A DNA stretch of 64,000 nucleotides from Leucobacter insecticola (GTDB lineage: Bacteria > Actinomycetota > Actinomycetes > Actinomycetales > Microbacteriaceae): positions 1,984,001-2,048,000 of the forward strand of contig NZ_CP049934.1 in NCBI RefSeq assembly GCF_011382965.1, in the 5' to 3' direction. The notes under the pieces were generated by a model, which was given only the letters and a program-made list of their open reading frames with translations, was not told the DNA's origin and made no database searches. Shown here in pieces: positions 26,654-36,221 of the stretch (position 1 is its first letter; the number at the start of each line of letters is the position of its first letter). A program made the translations under genes and the position numbers.

Positions 26654-27519
26654 AATTCGGGAGCTTGATCGCGATTCCCGGGATCAGCCGCAAAGAAGAA
26701 TGCCGCAAGCACATCAGCGATTGGAGTTAGATTAGCCTCATCGGATTCCGAAAGGGCAATCTCGGCATTGGTATCGATTGAGATGACACCATACAGGGCG
26801 TCGCCTCGCGACACAGCCGCTTGTGCGTAGCTCGTGTAATCGTGCCCACGAACGTCTGATTTGCTCGTTGACTCGATGGAGCCGTTGAGTAACTCCATCA
26901 TTCCGTCAAAAGCTTCATTGCCCTGAGCGTGTGTGCTCGGCCGGTGGCTTCGACCCCGACTCACTAGAGGTCGCAACTGAACGCCGTGCTCTTCATCCTG
27001 CCCAAGCTCGTAGAACGTGATTCGGTAACCAAGCTTCGCCGGATACGCACTATTGACGAGGTTCATGATCGTCTCATGCAGAAGACGGTTCCTGAGACTG
27101 ATTCGTTGCGCGAGGGACCCCTGTCCACTCAGTGGCAACTGCGGAACCAAGTTCGACACAATTCTCAGACAGACCCTTTCACGCGCGTCTTGCTGATCTA
27201 GACCCTTCTGAACGTGTTCACGGCAATAGGCACGGATTCCTAGCGGCACCGTTCCGACAAGGATTATGCAGATCCCAATCACGAGCCAGAACCAGTCAAT
27301 GTCCTTGCCGATGTGAGTGGATATGAACAGGCCTCCGACCACGGGGAAGACCCAGGGGGCAACTTCCATGAAGAAGTAACGGCGGGAAATGAATCCGATC
27401 AAGCCCCACCACGCCACACGAAGTCCAGACGATAAGCCCCACAGTAAACCTCGATGTTGTCGCCTGGTCATAGAGAGGAGTTTAGCCCCGGGGTGAGACA
27501 TTCCTCCGTTCTCAGCCAT
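26632..27519 (-). CDS. Membrane protein with GAF-like sensor domain, C-terminus altered by IS30
   Basis: The N-terminal third has two or three hydrophobic segments (WGLIGFISRRYFFMEVAPWV, then VVGGLFISTHIGKDIDWFWL, then LVIGICIILVGTVPLGI). The C-terminal part, from about residue 160, has a GAF-like pattern, with GYRITFYELGQDEEHG and SRGDALYGVISIDTN. It probably senses a small molecule or redox state, but no output domain is present. The last five residues, SEVQH, are encoded by the IS30 inverted repeat. Without the element the gene would end four codons later. The start is uncertain; ATG at 27519 and GTG at 27573 are both possible. Confidence 0.6.
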   Translation of the reverse strand: MAENGGMSHPGAKLLSMTRRQHRGLLWGLSSGLRVAWWGLIGFISRRYFFMEVAPWVFPVVGGLFISTHIGKDIDWFWLVIGICIILVGTVPLGIRAYCREHVQKGLDQQDARERVCLRIVSNLVPQLPLSGQGSLAQRISLRNRLLHETIMNLVNSAYPAKLGYRITFYELGQDEEHGVQLRPLVSRGRSHRPSTHAQGNEAFDGMMELLNGSIESTSKSDVRGHDYTSYAQAAVSRGDALYGVISIDTNAEIALSESDEANLTPIADVLAAFFFAADPGNRDQAPEFYSEVQH

Positions 27520-27579
27520 CGCGCACTCGCTGTCGCCCCGGTCGCGGCTGTCTCTGTGCCAGTACGTGGACACGACACA

Positions 27580-27616
27580 AAGACCCTTCCCGCCAGAGGT
27601 GTGCTGACGGGAAGGG
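27580..27616 (-). terminator. Terminator after aconitase gene
   Basis: On the minus strand, a 9-bp stem cccttcccg / cgggaaggg is followed by TCTTT, 23 bases after the acnA stop. It is a good candidate for factor-independent termination. Confidence 0.75.
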
Positions 27617-27638
27617 CCCCTGTGGAACGCGCAACCGC

Positions 27639-30326
27639 CTACACGAGCGAGCGCAGCACGTACTGGAGAATACCGCCGTTGCGGTAGTAATCCGCTTCAC
27701 CCGGAGTGTCGATGCGTACGACGGCGTCGAACTCAACGACCGAGCCATCGTCCTTCGTTGCCTTGACCGCCACCGTCTTCGGGGTCTTGCCCTCGTTGAG
27801 CACGGTCACGCCTGAAATATCAAAGGTTTCGGTGCCGTCGAGGCCGAGCGAATCGGCGCTTTGGCCCTCGGGGAACTGCAGCGGCAGCACGCCCATACCG
27901 ATGAGGTTGGAGCGGTGGATCCGCTCGAAGCTCTCGGTGATCACGGCCTTGACACCGAGCAGGCTCGTTCCCTTGGCTGCCCAGTCGCGCGAGGATCCCG
28001 AACCGTATTCCTTGCCACCGAGCACGACAAGCGGAACACCGGCTGCCTGGTAATTCTGCGCGGCATCGTAGATGTACGACTTGGGGCCGCCTTCGAGGGT
28101 GAAGTCGCGGGTGAAGCCACCCTCAACACCAGCACCGTTGTTCTCGCCTGCGAGCAGCTGGTTCCGCAAGCGGATGTTCGCAAAGGTGCCGCGGATCATG
28201 ACCTCGTGATTCCCGCGGCGCGAGCCGTAGGTGTTGAAGTCCTTGACCGCGATTCCGTTCTCGATGAGGTAGCGCCCAGCGGGCGTTTCGGCCCGGAAGC
28301 TGCCTGCGGGGCTGATGTGGTCGGTGGTCACCGAGTCACCGAGCTTCGCGAGGACGCGCGCACCCGAGATATCGGTAACGGGCGACGGCTCAAGCTGCAT
28401 GCCTTCGAAGTAGGGTGCCTTGCGCACGTACGTTGATTTTTCGTCCCACGCGAAGGTGTTGCCATCGGGTGTGGGCAGCGAGGTCCAGTGCTCATCGCCG
28501 TCAAACACGGTGGCGTACTTCGAAATGAACATGCCGGAGTCGATCGAGTCGTCAGCGATCTTCTGCACCTCGGTCGCGTTCGGCCAGATATCGCGCAGGA
28601 AGACATCGTTGCCGTCGTGATCCTGACCCAGCGACTCGGTCTCGAAATCGAAGTCCATCGTGCCGGCAAGCGAGTACGCGATCACGAGCGGCGGGCTCGC
28701 GAGGTAGTTCATCTTGATGTCCGGGTTGATGCGGCCCTCGAAGTTTCGGTTGCCCGAGAGCACCGCGGTGACAGCGAGATCGTTGTCGTTGACCGCCTGC
28801 GAGATCTCCTCGTTCAGCGGACCCGAATTGCCGATGCAGGTGACACAGCCGTACCCGACGGTGTAGAAGCCGAGCTTTTCAAGGTCGGCGTTCAGGCCCG
28901 ACTTCTCGTAGTAGTCGGTCACGACCTTGGAACCCGGAGCCAGCGTCGTCTTCACCCACGGCTTCGCCTTCAGACCCTTAGCGACCGCGTTGCGAGCGAG
29001 CACGCCAGCAGCCAGCATCACCGAAGGGTTCGAGGTGTTGGTGCAGGAGGTGATCGAAGCGAGAGTGACCGCGCCGTGATCCAGCTCGAACTCGCGCCCC
29101 TGCTGATCCTTCACCTTGGCCGGGTTGGCGGCCTGGGCGTAGTTCTGCAGATCCTTTTCGAACTGGGTCTTTGCGCTTGTCAGCTCGATGCGGTCCTGCG
29201 GCCGCTTCGGGCCGGCGATCGATGATACGACCGTGGAGAGATCAAGCTCAAGGTACTCGCTGAATTCGGGCTCGCGGGAGGGATCGTGCCACATGCCCTG
29301 GGCCTGCGTGTACGCCTTGACGAGCTCGATCTGCTCCTCTGGGCGACCCGTGAGGCGCATGTAGTCGAGAGTCACGTCGTCGACCGGGAACATCGCGGCG
29401 GTCGAACCGAACTCCGGGCTCATGTTGCCGATCGTGGCACGGTTTGCGAGCGGCACGGAGCCGACACCCTCGCCATAGAACTCGACGAACTTGCCGACAA
29501 CACCGTGCTTGCGCAGCATCTGCGTGATCGTGAGCACGACATCGGTAGCAGTGACACCGGCGGGGATCTGGCCCGAGAGCTTGAAGCCGACGACACGCGG
29601 GATCAGCATCGAGATGGGCTGGCCGAGCATCGCGGCCTCGGCCTCGATGCCACCGACGCCCCAGCCGAGCACGCCGAGACCGTTCTCCATCGTCGTGTGC
29701 GAGTCGGTGCCGACGCAGGTGTCCGGGTATGCCTGCAACACCCCGTCGACGTTGCGCGTGAAGGTGACGCGCGCCAGGTACTCGATGTTGACCTGGTGCA
29801 CGATCCCGGTGCCCGGTGGGACCACCTTGAACTCGTCAAAGGCACCCTGACCCCACCGCAGGAACTGGTAGCGTTCGCCGTTGCGCTGGTACTCGATTTC
29901 AACGTTGCGCGCGGCAGCATCGGATGTACCGTACACATCGGAGATCACCGAGTGGTCAATGACCATCTCTGCGGGAGCCAACGGGTTGATTTGCTCGGGG
30001 CTGCCACCGAGGTCGACGACGGCCTCGCGCATGGTGGCGAGATCGACAACGCAGGGCACGCCCGTGAAGTCCTGCATGATGACGCGTGCGGGGGTGAACT
30101 GGATCTCCGTGTCGGGCTCGGCTGCGGGATCCCAGTTGCCAAGGGCCTCGATGTGCTGCTTCGTGACGTTTGCGCCGTCTTCAGTGCGCAGCAGGTTCTC
30201 CAGGAGCACCTTCAGGCTGTAGGGAAGCCGCGCGGCGCCGGGCACCTGATCGATTGCGTAGATCTCGTAGTTCTTCTCACCAACGGCGAGGTTGCGCTTG
30301 GCGCCGAAGCTGTTGACCGCTCCCAT
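27639..30326 (-). CDS. acnA: Aconitate hydratase
   Basis: Aconitase A isomerises citrate to isocitrate in the TCA cycle, using a 4Fe-4S cluster. It has 895 residues, the usual AcnA length. The cluster cysteines lie in [13 protein letters not shown] and in [17 protein letters not shown], and the C-terminal swivel domain has [17 protein letters not shown]. The ATG at 30326 is preceded by a strong GGAGGAG. It appears monocistronic, with a terminator after it and a possible operator before it. Confidence 0.96.
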   Translation of the reverse strand: MGAVNSFGAKRNLAVGEKNYEIYAIDQVPGAARLPYSLKVLLENLLRTEDGANVTKQHIEALGNWDPAAEPDTEIQFTPARVIMQDFTGVPCVVDLATMREAVVDLGGSPEQINPLAPAEMVIDHSVISDVYGTSDAAARNVEIEYQRNGERYQFLRWGQGAFDEFKVVPPGTGIVHQVNIEYLARVTFTRNVDGVLQAYPDTCVGTDSHTTMENGLGVLGWGVGGIEAEAAMLGQPISMLIPRVVGFKLSGQIPAGVTATDVVLTITQMLRKHGVVGKFVEFYGEGVGSVPLANRATIGNMSPEFGSTAAMFPVDDVTLDYMRLTGRPEEQIELVKAYTQAQGMWHDPSREPEFSEYLELDLSTVVSSIAGPKRPQDRIELTSAKTQFEKDLQNYAQAANPAKVKDQQGREFELDHGAVTLASITSCTNTSNPSVMLAAGVLARNAVAKGLKAKPWVKTTLAPGSKVVTDYYEKSGLNADLEKLGFYTVGYGCVTCIGNSGPLNEEISQAVNDNDLAVTAVLSGNRNFEGRINPDIKMNYLASPPLVIAYSLAGTMDFDFETESLGQDHDGNDVFLRDIWPNATEVQKIADDSIDSGMFISKYATVFDGDEHWTSLPTPDGNTFAWDEKSTYVRKAPYFEGMQLEPSPVTDISGARVLAKLGDSVTTDHISPAGSFRAETPAGRYLIENGIAVKDFNTYGSRRGNHEVMIRGTFANIRLRNQLLAGENNGAGVEGGFTRDFTLEGGPKSYIYDAAQNYQAAGVPLVVLGGKEYGSGSSRDWAAKGTSLLGVKAVITESFERIHRSNLIGMGVLPLQFPEGQSADSLGLDGTETFDISGVTVLNEGKTPKTVAVKATKDDGSVVEFDAVVRIDTPGEADYYRNGGILQYVLRSLV

Positions 30327-30384
30327 GAGGCTCCTCCATAGTCATTCGATATCCCCTGACCGGCAATCCCGATCACGTAAAGTG

Positions 30385-30398
30385 TCTCGATGTCAAGA
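30385..30398. promoter_or_regulatory. Putative operator/promoter element upstream of acnA
   Basis: A near-palindrome, tctcgatgtcaaga, lies 59 bases upstream of the acnA start. In the acnA direction it reads tcttgacatcgaga and contains TTGACA. It could serve as a -35 box overlapped by a regulator site. No regulator gene is adjacent, so this is tentative. Confidence 0.35.
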
Positions 30399-30429
30399 TA
30401 AGTCTACACCGGTTCGCGGGGTTCGGTGG

Positions 30430-31233
30430 TCAGGCGGGAGATGAGTCTTCGCCGGCGTCCTCGGCGGCTTCAGGATCAGAATCATCCGATGATTGGCTCG
30501 CGCGATTCAACACCATCCAGGTGAAGATGATGACCAGCGCGAAGAGCGGAAGCCCCATTACGAGGCGCGCGATCCCGAGCGCATCGATCGCGCTGTTGTC
30601 ACCAGGCGGAGCCGCCTCGGACGCAAAAAACAGTGGCAGTTGGACCGCGAGACGCGCGACAAACAGGCCCAGCCACAGAAAGGTGAGACCGAATGCGATG
30701 CGGCGAAGCTGGCGGTCACCACGCCAGCCGGTCAGATCCTGCCGGAACGCGCCCAGCGCAAAACCGAGCAACGGCCAACCGACAATGATGGAGAGAAGAA
30801 GCCCGGCACTCCAGGCGCCGTTCGTCCAGAAACCGGGAATGTAATACCCACTCCCCTTGCCCGTGATCAGTGTCGCCGCCACCGCAATCGCAACGCCGAT
30901 GGCGCCAGAAAAGGCCGACATTGCTGACTCGCGGCGAAACAAGCGCACGGCGACTGCGATAACGGCGAGCGCTGCGGGCGCAATGACAGACGCCTTCTCA
31001 TCTCTGGTAAACGCAAACACCACGAGAAAGAGCATGCCGGGGACGAGAGTTTCTAAGATCCCGCGCCACCCGCCAATCGCCTCGAGCACGCCCCGACGCG
31101 ACAGCGCCTCGCCGCCGAGGCCCGCGCTGACGGCGCGACCCATGCCTCCGCCGAAGGAAAACGTGGCGGACGGCTCGGCCGCGTCGTCAGGATCCGGCAC
31201 GGAACCGGAATCCCGATCCAAGTTCTCGGTCAC
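30430..31233 (-). CDS. DUF3159 family membrane protein
   Basis: A 267-residue integral membrane protein with a Gly-rich N-terminal region and about six hydrophobic helices (for example GMLFLVVFAFTRD and AWSAGLLLSIIVGWPLLGFA). The C-terminal tail is acidic. It belongs to the actinobacterial DUF3159 family, whose genes sit beside DUF3710 and dut. The GTG start overlaps the DUF3710 stop (GTGA), so the two are translationally coupled. Function unknown. Confidence 0.82.
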   Translation of the reverse strand: MTENLDRDSGSVPDPDDAAEPSATFSFGGGMGRAVSAGLGGEALSRRGVLEAIGGWRGILETLVPGMLFLVVFAFTRDEKASVIAPAALAVIAVAVRLFRRESAMSAFSGAIGVAIAVAATLITGKGSGYYIPGFWTNGAWSAGLLLSIIVGWPLLGFALGAFRQDLTGWRGDRQLRRIAFGLTFLWLGLFVARLAVQLPLFFASEAAPPGDNSAIDALGIARLVMGLPLFALVIIFTWMVLNRASQSSDDSDPEAAEDAGEDSSPA

Positions 31234-31961
31234 GCCTGCTGGACCGGGTCTTGCCCGCCTGCCGCGCCGGGCTGGTTGCCGGTTTGCACGCCCGCGGGAA
31301 CCTTGAGCGGGATCAATTCACTCGGTGGCATCGGCTGGTCGCCCCGGACAACGACAAGCTCGCGGAACAGCTCGATAGTGTCGGCGCGCTTCGCCTCATC
31401 GCTCGCGGCTTTGCCCATGATCACACCGCGGAGCATCCAGCGCGGACCGTCAACCGCGATAAACCGGACGACGCTTTCGCCGCCCCCCTGGCCCGCCGGA
31501 GCTTGGCTACGCACCAGCAACTCAGTGCCGAGCGGACCCTGCTCCTCTGAAACCTTAGCTCCCTGCGCGGTCATCTGCTGCGTCAACTCGGCACGCACCT
31601 GACCCCACAGCCCCGTGGTCTTCGGGGCAGCAAAGGCCTGCACCTGCAACACGGAACCCGCATAGTCGAGCGACACGGCAACCACCCGACTGGTGCGTTC
31701 CTCAACCTCAAGGCGAAGCTGCAGACCCTCGCGCGGGGCTACCTTGATACCGCCGAGATCGACATACGGCCGCATCGCCGGAACCTCAGCGACATCAAAC
31801 GGGCCTTCCGTTTCACGGTCAGCAGGCGCAGACTTTGCGTCGTCAATCTCAGGTTCCGAGGATTCGCCCTCGCGGACCTCAACGTCGGTCGATCCCGAAT
31901 CGACGACCTCTTCGCCGGCCTGGGTGTCTTCGTGTTCGGTGTTCTTATCCTCGGTGCTCAT
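31230..31961 (-). CDS. DUF3710 family protein
   Basis: A 243-residue soluble protein with an acidic first 50 residues followed by the DUF3710 core: VDLGGIKVAPREGLQLRLEV, FAAPKTTGLWGQVRAEL and DGPRWMLRGVIMGKA. The family is restricted to actinobacteria and lies in the dut operon; its role is unknown. It runs downstream of dut on the same strand with a 53-base gap and is coupled to the DUF3159 gene. Confidence 0.87.
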   Translation of the reverse strand: MSTEDKNTEHEDTQAGEEVVDSGSTDVEVREGESSEPEIDDAKSAPADRETEGPFDVAEVPAMRPYVDLGGIKVAPREGLQLRLEVEERTSRVVAVSLDYAGSVLQVQAFAAPKTTGLWGQVRAELTQQMTAQGAKVSEEQGPLGTELLVRSQAPAGQGGGESVVRFIAVDGPRWMLRGVIMGKAASDEAKRADTIELFRELVVVRGDQPMPPSELIPLKVPAGVQTGNQPGAAGGQDPVQQA

Positions 31962-32014
31962 GAGCCCTGGAATCTCCTTGTTCGCGCCCTGGGTGGGCGA
32001 CCTCTAGATGAAGC

Positions 32015-32455
32015 TTAGTTTTTGATGCCGGTGGAACCGAATCCACCCGCCCCGCGGTCGCTCTCAGAGAGCTCGCTCACCGGCACAAACACGGCGCGCG
32101 AGACCGGCATGATGATCATCTGCGCGATCCGATCCCCAGCTTCGATCTCAAAGCTCTGTTCCAGATCGGTGTTGAGCAGGGTGACCTTGATCTCACCGCG
32201 GTAGCCCGCATCCACCGTGCCGGGGGAATTCAGGACGGTGATGCCATGCTTCGCCGCAAGCCCACTCCGCGGCACCACAAACGCCGCGTAGCCGTCGGGC
32301 AGCGCGATCGACACGCCGGTCCCGACCAGCGCGCGCTCACCGGGACCGATGCTGACCGCAGCAGATGCCCGCAGGTCGGCTCCGGCATCCCCCGTGTGCG
32401 CGTAACTCGGCGGGGTGTCAGCTTGGATTGGGATCTCTACAACATCACTCACCAC
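32015..32455 (-). CDS. dut: dUTP diphosphatase
   Basis: Dut hydrolyses dUTP to dUMP, keeping uracil out of DNA and feeding dTMP synthesis. The 146-residue trimeric-type enzyme shows all five motifs, including HTGDAGADLRA, PRSGLAAKHG, NSPGTVDAGYRGEI with the catalytic Asp, DRIAQMIIMP, and the C-terminal arm RGAGGFGSTG. Two successive GTG codons at the start leave a one-residue ambiguity. It opens the dut-DUF3710-DUF3159 operon and is divergent from the DUF3093 gene. Confidence 0.95.
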   Translation of the reverse strand: MVSDVVEIPIQADTPPSYAHTGDAGADLRASAAVSIGPGERALVGTGVSIALPDGYAAFVVPRSGLAAKHGITVLNSPGTVDAGYRGEIKVTLLNTDLEQSFEIEAGDRIAQMIIMPVSRAVFVPVSELSESDRGAGGFGSTGIKN

Positions 32456-32518
32456 GCCAGGTTACCGGATCGAGCGGAGCTGGGAAGCTCGATGCGCTCG
32501 GAGAGGGATAATGGGGAC

Positions 32519-32986
32519 ATGACGATTGCCTCGGACATGCTGCCCTACCGCGAACGACTCATCCCAGGTCCCGGCCTCTTCACCGCACTTCTGCTTGTGG
32601 TGCCCGGAGTGTCGCTGGTGATGCTGCCGATTGCCTCGGAACTTGCCGTGCCCGTGGCCGTGGTCATCTATGCGTTGCTCGTCGGGACCTTCCTGCTGCT
32701 CAGTCCAAGCCTTCGAGTTGAGGGTGGGCGACTCACCGCGGGGCGGGCCAGTATCCCCGTCGATCAACTCGGCAGTGTTGAGCTGTTAGGCGTTGAGGCG
32801 CTGCGCCTCGCGATCGGGCCCGGGAACGATGCGCGCAACTTTCTGCTCGTGCGGGGCTGGATTCATCGCGGGGTGAGGATCGAGAACATCGACCCGGCCG
32901 ACCCCGCGCCGTACTGGGTGTTGACGACCCGCCACCCCGAAAAACTCGCCCGCTCAATCGAGGCGGCGCGCTCCAACGCGGGTTGA
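32519..32986 (+). CDS. DUF3093 family membrane protein
   Basis: A 155-residue protein with two N-terminal membrane helices (LFTALLLVVPGVSLVMLPIA and LAVPVAVVIYALLVGTFLLL) and a soluble C-terminal part. It ends in PYWVLTTRHPEKLARSIEAA, the DUF3093 signature. Family members lie opposite dut in many actinobacteria, as here. The ATG at 32519 is preferred; the frame is open much further upstream but runs through the divergent dut gene. Function unknown. Confidence 0.82.
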   Translation: MTIASDMLPYRERLIPGPGLFTALLLVVPGVSLVMLPIASELAVPVAVVIYALLVGTFLLLSPSLRVEGGRLTAGRASIPVDQLGSVELLGVEALRLAIGPGNDARNFLLVRGWIHRGVRIENIDPADPAPYWVLTTRHPEKLARSIEAARSNAG

Positions 32987-32999
32987 GGGAACCCACACC

Positions 33000-33086
33000 G
33001 CCGGTTGAGCGAACGAGGTGAGTCGAAACCAACGAAACCATCGAGCCTGTCTGATTTCGACTCGGCAAGCCTCGCTCAATCGGCGG
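33000..33086. repeat. Paired REP-like elements, inverted, without an internal gene
   Basis: Bases 33000-33030 (gccggttgagcgaacgaggt, continuing to gagtcgaaacc) and 33054-33086 (tttcgactcggcaagcctcg, continuing to ctcaatcggcgg) are inverted copies of a repeat that is also found at 38745-38855 and 39194-39228. The two copies can fold into one long hairpin with a 23-base spacer. The pair lies just after the DUF3093 gene. Confidence 0.75.
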
Positions 33087-33093
33087 GGGTCGC

Positions 33094-33234
33094 TAGCCTG
33101 AGCATTCCCGACGCAGTGGCGTCGGCGCCGAATGTGTTAAAACGCTGACGCGCGTTTTAGCCTGAACATACCTGGCGTGGTGACGCCAGCGCGGAATGCG
33201 CTAAAACACGATGTGTTTTAGCCTGAGCATTCCG
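33094..33234. repeat. Decayed tandem copies of the DUF4193 gene 3' end, with hairpins
   Basis: The string tagcctgagcattcc, which on the minus strand encodes the last codons and stop of the DUF4193 gene, recurs at 33094-33109 and, as tagcctgaacatacc, at 33158-33172. The spacing is 61-64 bases. Between copies lie hairpins: ctaaaacac / tgtgttttag at 33201-33221 and ttaaaacgc / gcgttttag at 33138-33160. These may act as successive terminators. Confidence 0.6.
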
Positions 33235-33508
33235 CGCAAACCGGCCCCAGGTCAGACTGGTGATCCATCTGTGAGCGGTGGCGCACGAGGAAGCAGCTCA
33301 CACAGGTGAACTCGTCATCCTGCTGAGGCAAGACAACAACGTCGAGCTCGATGTCTGAAAGGTCTGAACCTCCGAGGTCAAAGCTCGGGTTGTCCGCGTC
33401 TTCGGAATCGATCGCGGAGGCACCCTTTGCTGGACCACGCTCCTTCAGAGCCTCGATCGACTCGGCTTCTTCCTCGGACTTGCGCGGGGCGTCGTAATCG
33501 GTGGCCAT
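33218..33508 (-). CDS. DUF4193 family protein
   Basis: A 96-residue acidic protein that ends in a four-cysteine zinc-ribbon-like segment, FTCVSCFLVRHRSQMDH followed by GPVCAECSG, the actinobacterial DUF4193 signature. Function unknown; a metal-binding role is likely. The ATG at 33508, with GGAGAG just upstream, is chosen over an ATG four codons earlier. The stop lies inside a hairpin-rich repeat. Confidence 0.85.
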   Translation of the reverse strand: MATDYDAPRKSEEEAESIEALKERGPAKGASAIDSEDADNPSFDLGGSDLSDIELDVVVLPQQDDEFTCVSCFLVRHRSQMDHQSDLGPVCAECSG

Positions 33509-33719
33509 TCTCTCCTGCATTCCCGTGCCCCTGTGGGCACATCAACCTGCGAGCGGCCATAGTCTGCCCTACGTTGCCACTCCGACGCAAACTCTGTTCC
33601 TGAGATTTCTCTCAGCGCGAAGATCTGAAGCCCCATTTTCCACACGCGCCCGCTTCAATGCGGGTATATCTGACAGTTATGTGACAATCTAGGTCGCGAG
33701 TTGTGAAGGGATGCCGCCA

Positions 33720-34976
33720 ATGGACGAATTGCGCTTTGTGCGACGCGAAGACCTGGCACTGATCGTTGCGAATGAGGCGGATGAAGAATTTCGCCTGATC
33801 GTCGACGATGCCGTGCTGAGCGAGCTCAGGCATCTGAGTAAGCGTGATCGCGACGCTCTGCGGGTGAAGCCACGCGAGATCCAAGCATTGATCCGGGCCG
33901 GGAAGAGCCGTGCCGAGGTGGCTGAACTCACCGAACTCGATGAAGCCGATATTGAGCGTTACGAGGAACCGGTGTTGGCTGAACGCCGCTACATCCTTGA
34001 GCTTGCACAGGATGTTCCCGTGCGCACAGAGGCAAGTGGCGACGCGGATCAGCGATTCGGCACCGTCATTTCCGAGCGCCTCATCGGGCTTGGCTCTGAG
34101 GCGAGTGAGTGGAGCTCTTGGCGAGACGAAGAGTCTGGCTGGATGATCAGCCTCGACTTCGTTGCCCATGATGTTGCCCACCGTGCGGTCTGGGCCTTCG
34201 CCCATCGCAAGGGCACGCTCTCCCCGATCAACCCGGACGCCGTCACCCTCTCGAAACAGGGTGAGGTTGGGGATCGGCTGATCCCGAAGCTTCGCGCAGT
34301 CGATAGCACCGAGAAAGTGAATCGCTTCGATTCGGGCGCTTTCGACCACACTGAGCTGGCACTGGATCCTGCATCCGCGCCCACGAGTGCGGCGCGGCCG
34401 GCGGTCGATGATGCCTCGGTTGAAAGCTCAGCGGAGCTCCGTGACCATGAGGAAGCTCCTGACACGCTGGCACCATCGCTCGCGGATCCCAACGCCGAGT
34501 ATGAGCGACGCCGCGAGATTGATCAGCGAGCGATTAAGACCGATGACCTGCAACAGGTGGACCTCAGCCAGACTGCGGATCTGCTTGACGCGCTTCGGAA
34601 ACGCCGCGGTGAGCGAGAGCAGCATGCACGCAGCAGCGAAGCGAGTACTCACCCCGCTGGTGCAGGCGACCCGGAAAATGCAAGCGATCAGGCTACACCG
34701 AACGCACCAGCGGTTCGAGAGGTTCCAGATGGCTCGGGGGCTGCCGGTGATCAGGCAGCGCCGCGGAGCATTTGGGGCGCCTCAGGTGTGACAGGTGGCG
34801 CACGGCCAGGCAATTCGCCGACCATTGCCCCTGTTCCCGCCGCGGCTGCAGTCCCGAAGGATGACACGGAGCCCGCGACCAAGCCCGAGCAGAGCACCGG
34901 CCGCAAGGGTCGCGCTTCGATCCCAAGCTGGGACGACATCCTCTTTGGCACCCGAAGCGACGAGGATCCGGCTTAG
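33720..34976 (+). CDS. sepH: Septation protein SepH
   Basis: SepH is an actinobacterial division protein that binds FtsZ and stimulates its assembly. The N-terminal DUF3071 domain (residues 1-180) begins MDELRFVRREDLALIVANEA. It includes the helix-turn-helix-like KPREIQALIRAGKSRAEVAE and the core FVAHDVAHRAVWAF. A long disordered, acidic, Ala/Pro-rich tail follows, ending with IPSWDDILFGTRSDED, a conserved C-terminal motif. I choose the second ATG (33720) because AAGGGA lies at a good distance. The protein has 418 residues. Confidence 0.9.
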   Translation: MDELRFVRREDLALIVANEADEEFRLIVDDAVLSELRHLSKRDRDALRVKPREIQALIRAGKSRAEVAELTELDEADIERYEEPVLAERRYILELAQDVPVRTEASGDADQRFGTVISERLIGLGSEASEWSSWRDEESGWMISLDFVAHDVAHRAVWAFAHRKGTLSPINPDAVTLSKQGEVGDRLIPKLRAVDSTEKVNRFDSGAFDHTELALDPASAPTSAARPAVDDASVESSAELRDHEEAPDTLAPSLADPNAEYERRREIDQRAIKTDDLQQVDLSQTADLLDALRKRRGEREQHARSSEASTHPAGAGDPENASDQATPNAPAVREVPDGSGAAGDQAAPRSIWGASGVTGGARPGNSPTIAPVPAAAAVPKDDTEPATKPEQSTGRKGRASIPSWDDILFGTRSDEDPA

Positions 34977-36220
34977 CTAGGCTCCAGCTATCCGTGTGCG
35001 AGCCACCTCAGCAACGGCACCCACAAAACCGCTCCCCGCAAGGGCGCCAGCGAGGATCAGCGGCACGCCCCGCTCATCTTCACTGAGGGAACCGTGCTGT
35101 CCGATCATGGCGAGCGCACTGGGGCTGTCGTCGCTTCGGTAGTAAGCCACGAGTTTGCGAGCTGCGATGATGACATCGCCGAGTCGCGCCGCAACCGCAT
35201 CATCGACCGGACCAAAAATTCCCGAGGCGATCGCCTCCTCGCGCGTAGCAACCCAGGCACGCTTGGCCTCAGCCTGTTCCCAGGCAGCGGCAACGGCGGC
35301 GGGATCCGCGCCGTCCCGGAGATAGAGCGAACGGAAGCGCGGCTCTCCCCCGATCTCAATGACGTCTCGCAAAAGCTCGGGGCGAGCGTCGAGCATGATC
35401 TGTTGGTGCGAGGCGACATCGACCACGCCGTGATCGGCAGTGATAATCACGCCGACGTCACCGGGGAGCCCGCGCAGGAAACCGTCGAGCGCGGCATCGA
35501 ACTGTTCGAGGCGACGAACCCAAGCATCACTCTGCCAGCCAGACTCGTGGGCTACCTTGTCGAGCTCGTCAACGTAGAGATACGCCAATACCGGCTCCGC
35601 ACCCGCACAAGCGCTGAGGCCGCCGCAAAGCGATCTTCGATCCGCTGCCCAGGAACATAGTCAGCGCCCGTGAGAATCGCGCCTGTGAGCCCGCCAGTGG
35701 CGTGTGAGGGGCGACCGAGGGTGAACGGACGCGCACCTATTTCACGTGCGAGTGCAAACAGCGGTGTGGCACGCTGCCAGGCCCGGTGATCCGCGATCCC
35801 GTCCCAACCCTTGAGCGTCGATACCAGGCCGAGTTCTGGGTGGCGGATCTGGTAGCCGATGAGGCCGTGCTCGCCGGGGAGGCGTCCGGTGGTGAGGGTG
35901 GTGAGCGCTGCCCCCGTGGTCGAGGGCGTCACCGTTTCAATGCGCCGCTGCGGTAACCTCGCGAGCGTCGGGGCGTGACCGATGCGGCCCTTGAGGTTCG
36001 AATACCCCAACCCGTCGACCACGATCAACACGAGCGAGCGGACGCCGGGAAGTTCCTCCAGGGCAAACGGGGTGGCGGGGATCCGGGCCCCACCGAGTGC
36101 CGCATCGAGCGTCGCTTCGGGATCGCCACCGAGCCCTCGAGAAAGAGCCGCAAGTCCGCTTGGCAGAATCGCGGCAAGCCTCGCGCCGTTGTCGGTGGCA
36201 ATCGGTAGCATAAGCACCAT
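34977..36220 (-). CDS. Alkaline phosphatase superfamily nucleotide pyrophosphatase/phosphodiesterase (one apparent frameshift)
   Basis: A metal-dependent phosphodiesterase of the alkaline phosphatase superfamily. The N-terminal part has the metal-binding Asp in [15 protein letters not shown] and the nucleophile region [16 protein letters not shown]. The C-terminal part has [16 protein letters not shown] and [15 protein letters not shown]. The halves lie in different frames. One extra C in the run at 35602-35604 joins them as [16 protein letters not shown], giving about 414 residues. Its likely start (36220) is two bases from the parC start on the other strand; a second ATG at 36211 is possible. 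The substrate is unknown. Confidence 0.82.
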
Positions 36221-36221
36221 T

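Noticed and set aside
29286..30341. Plus-strand open frame of 351 codons opposite acnA
   Set aside because: Antisense of a clear aconitase gene, with low-complexity Arg/Asp/His-rich translation.
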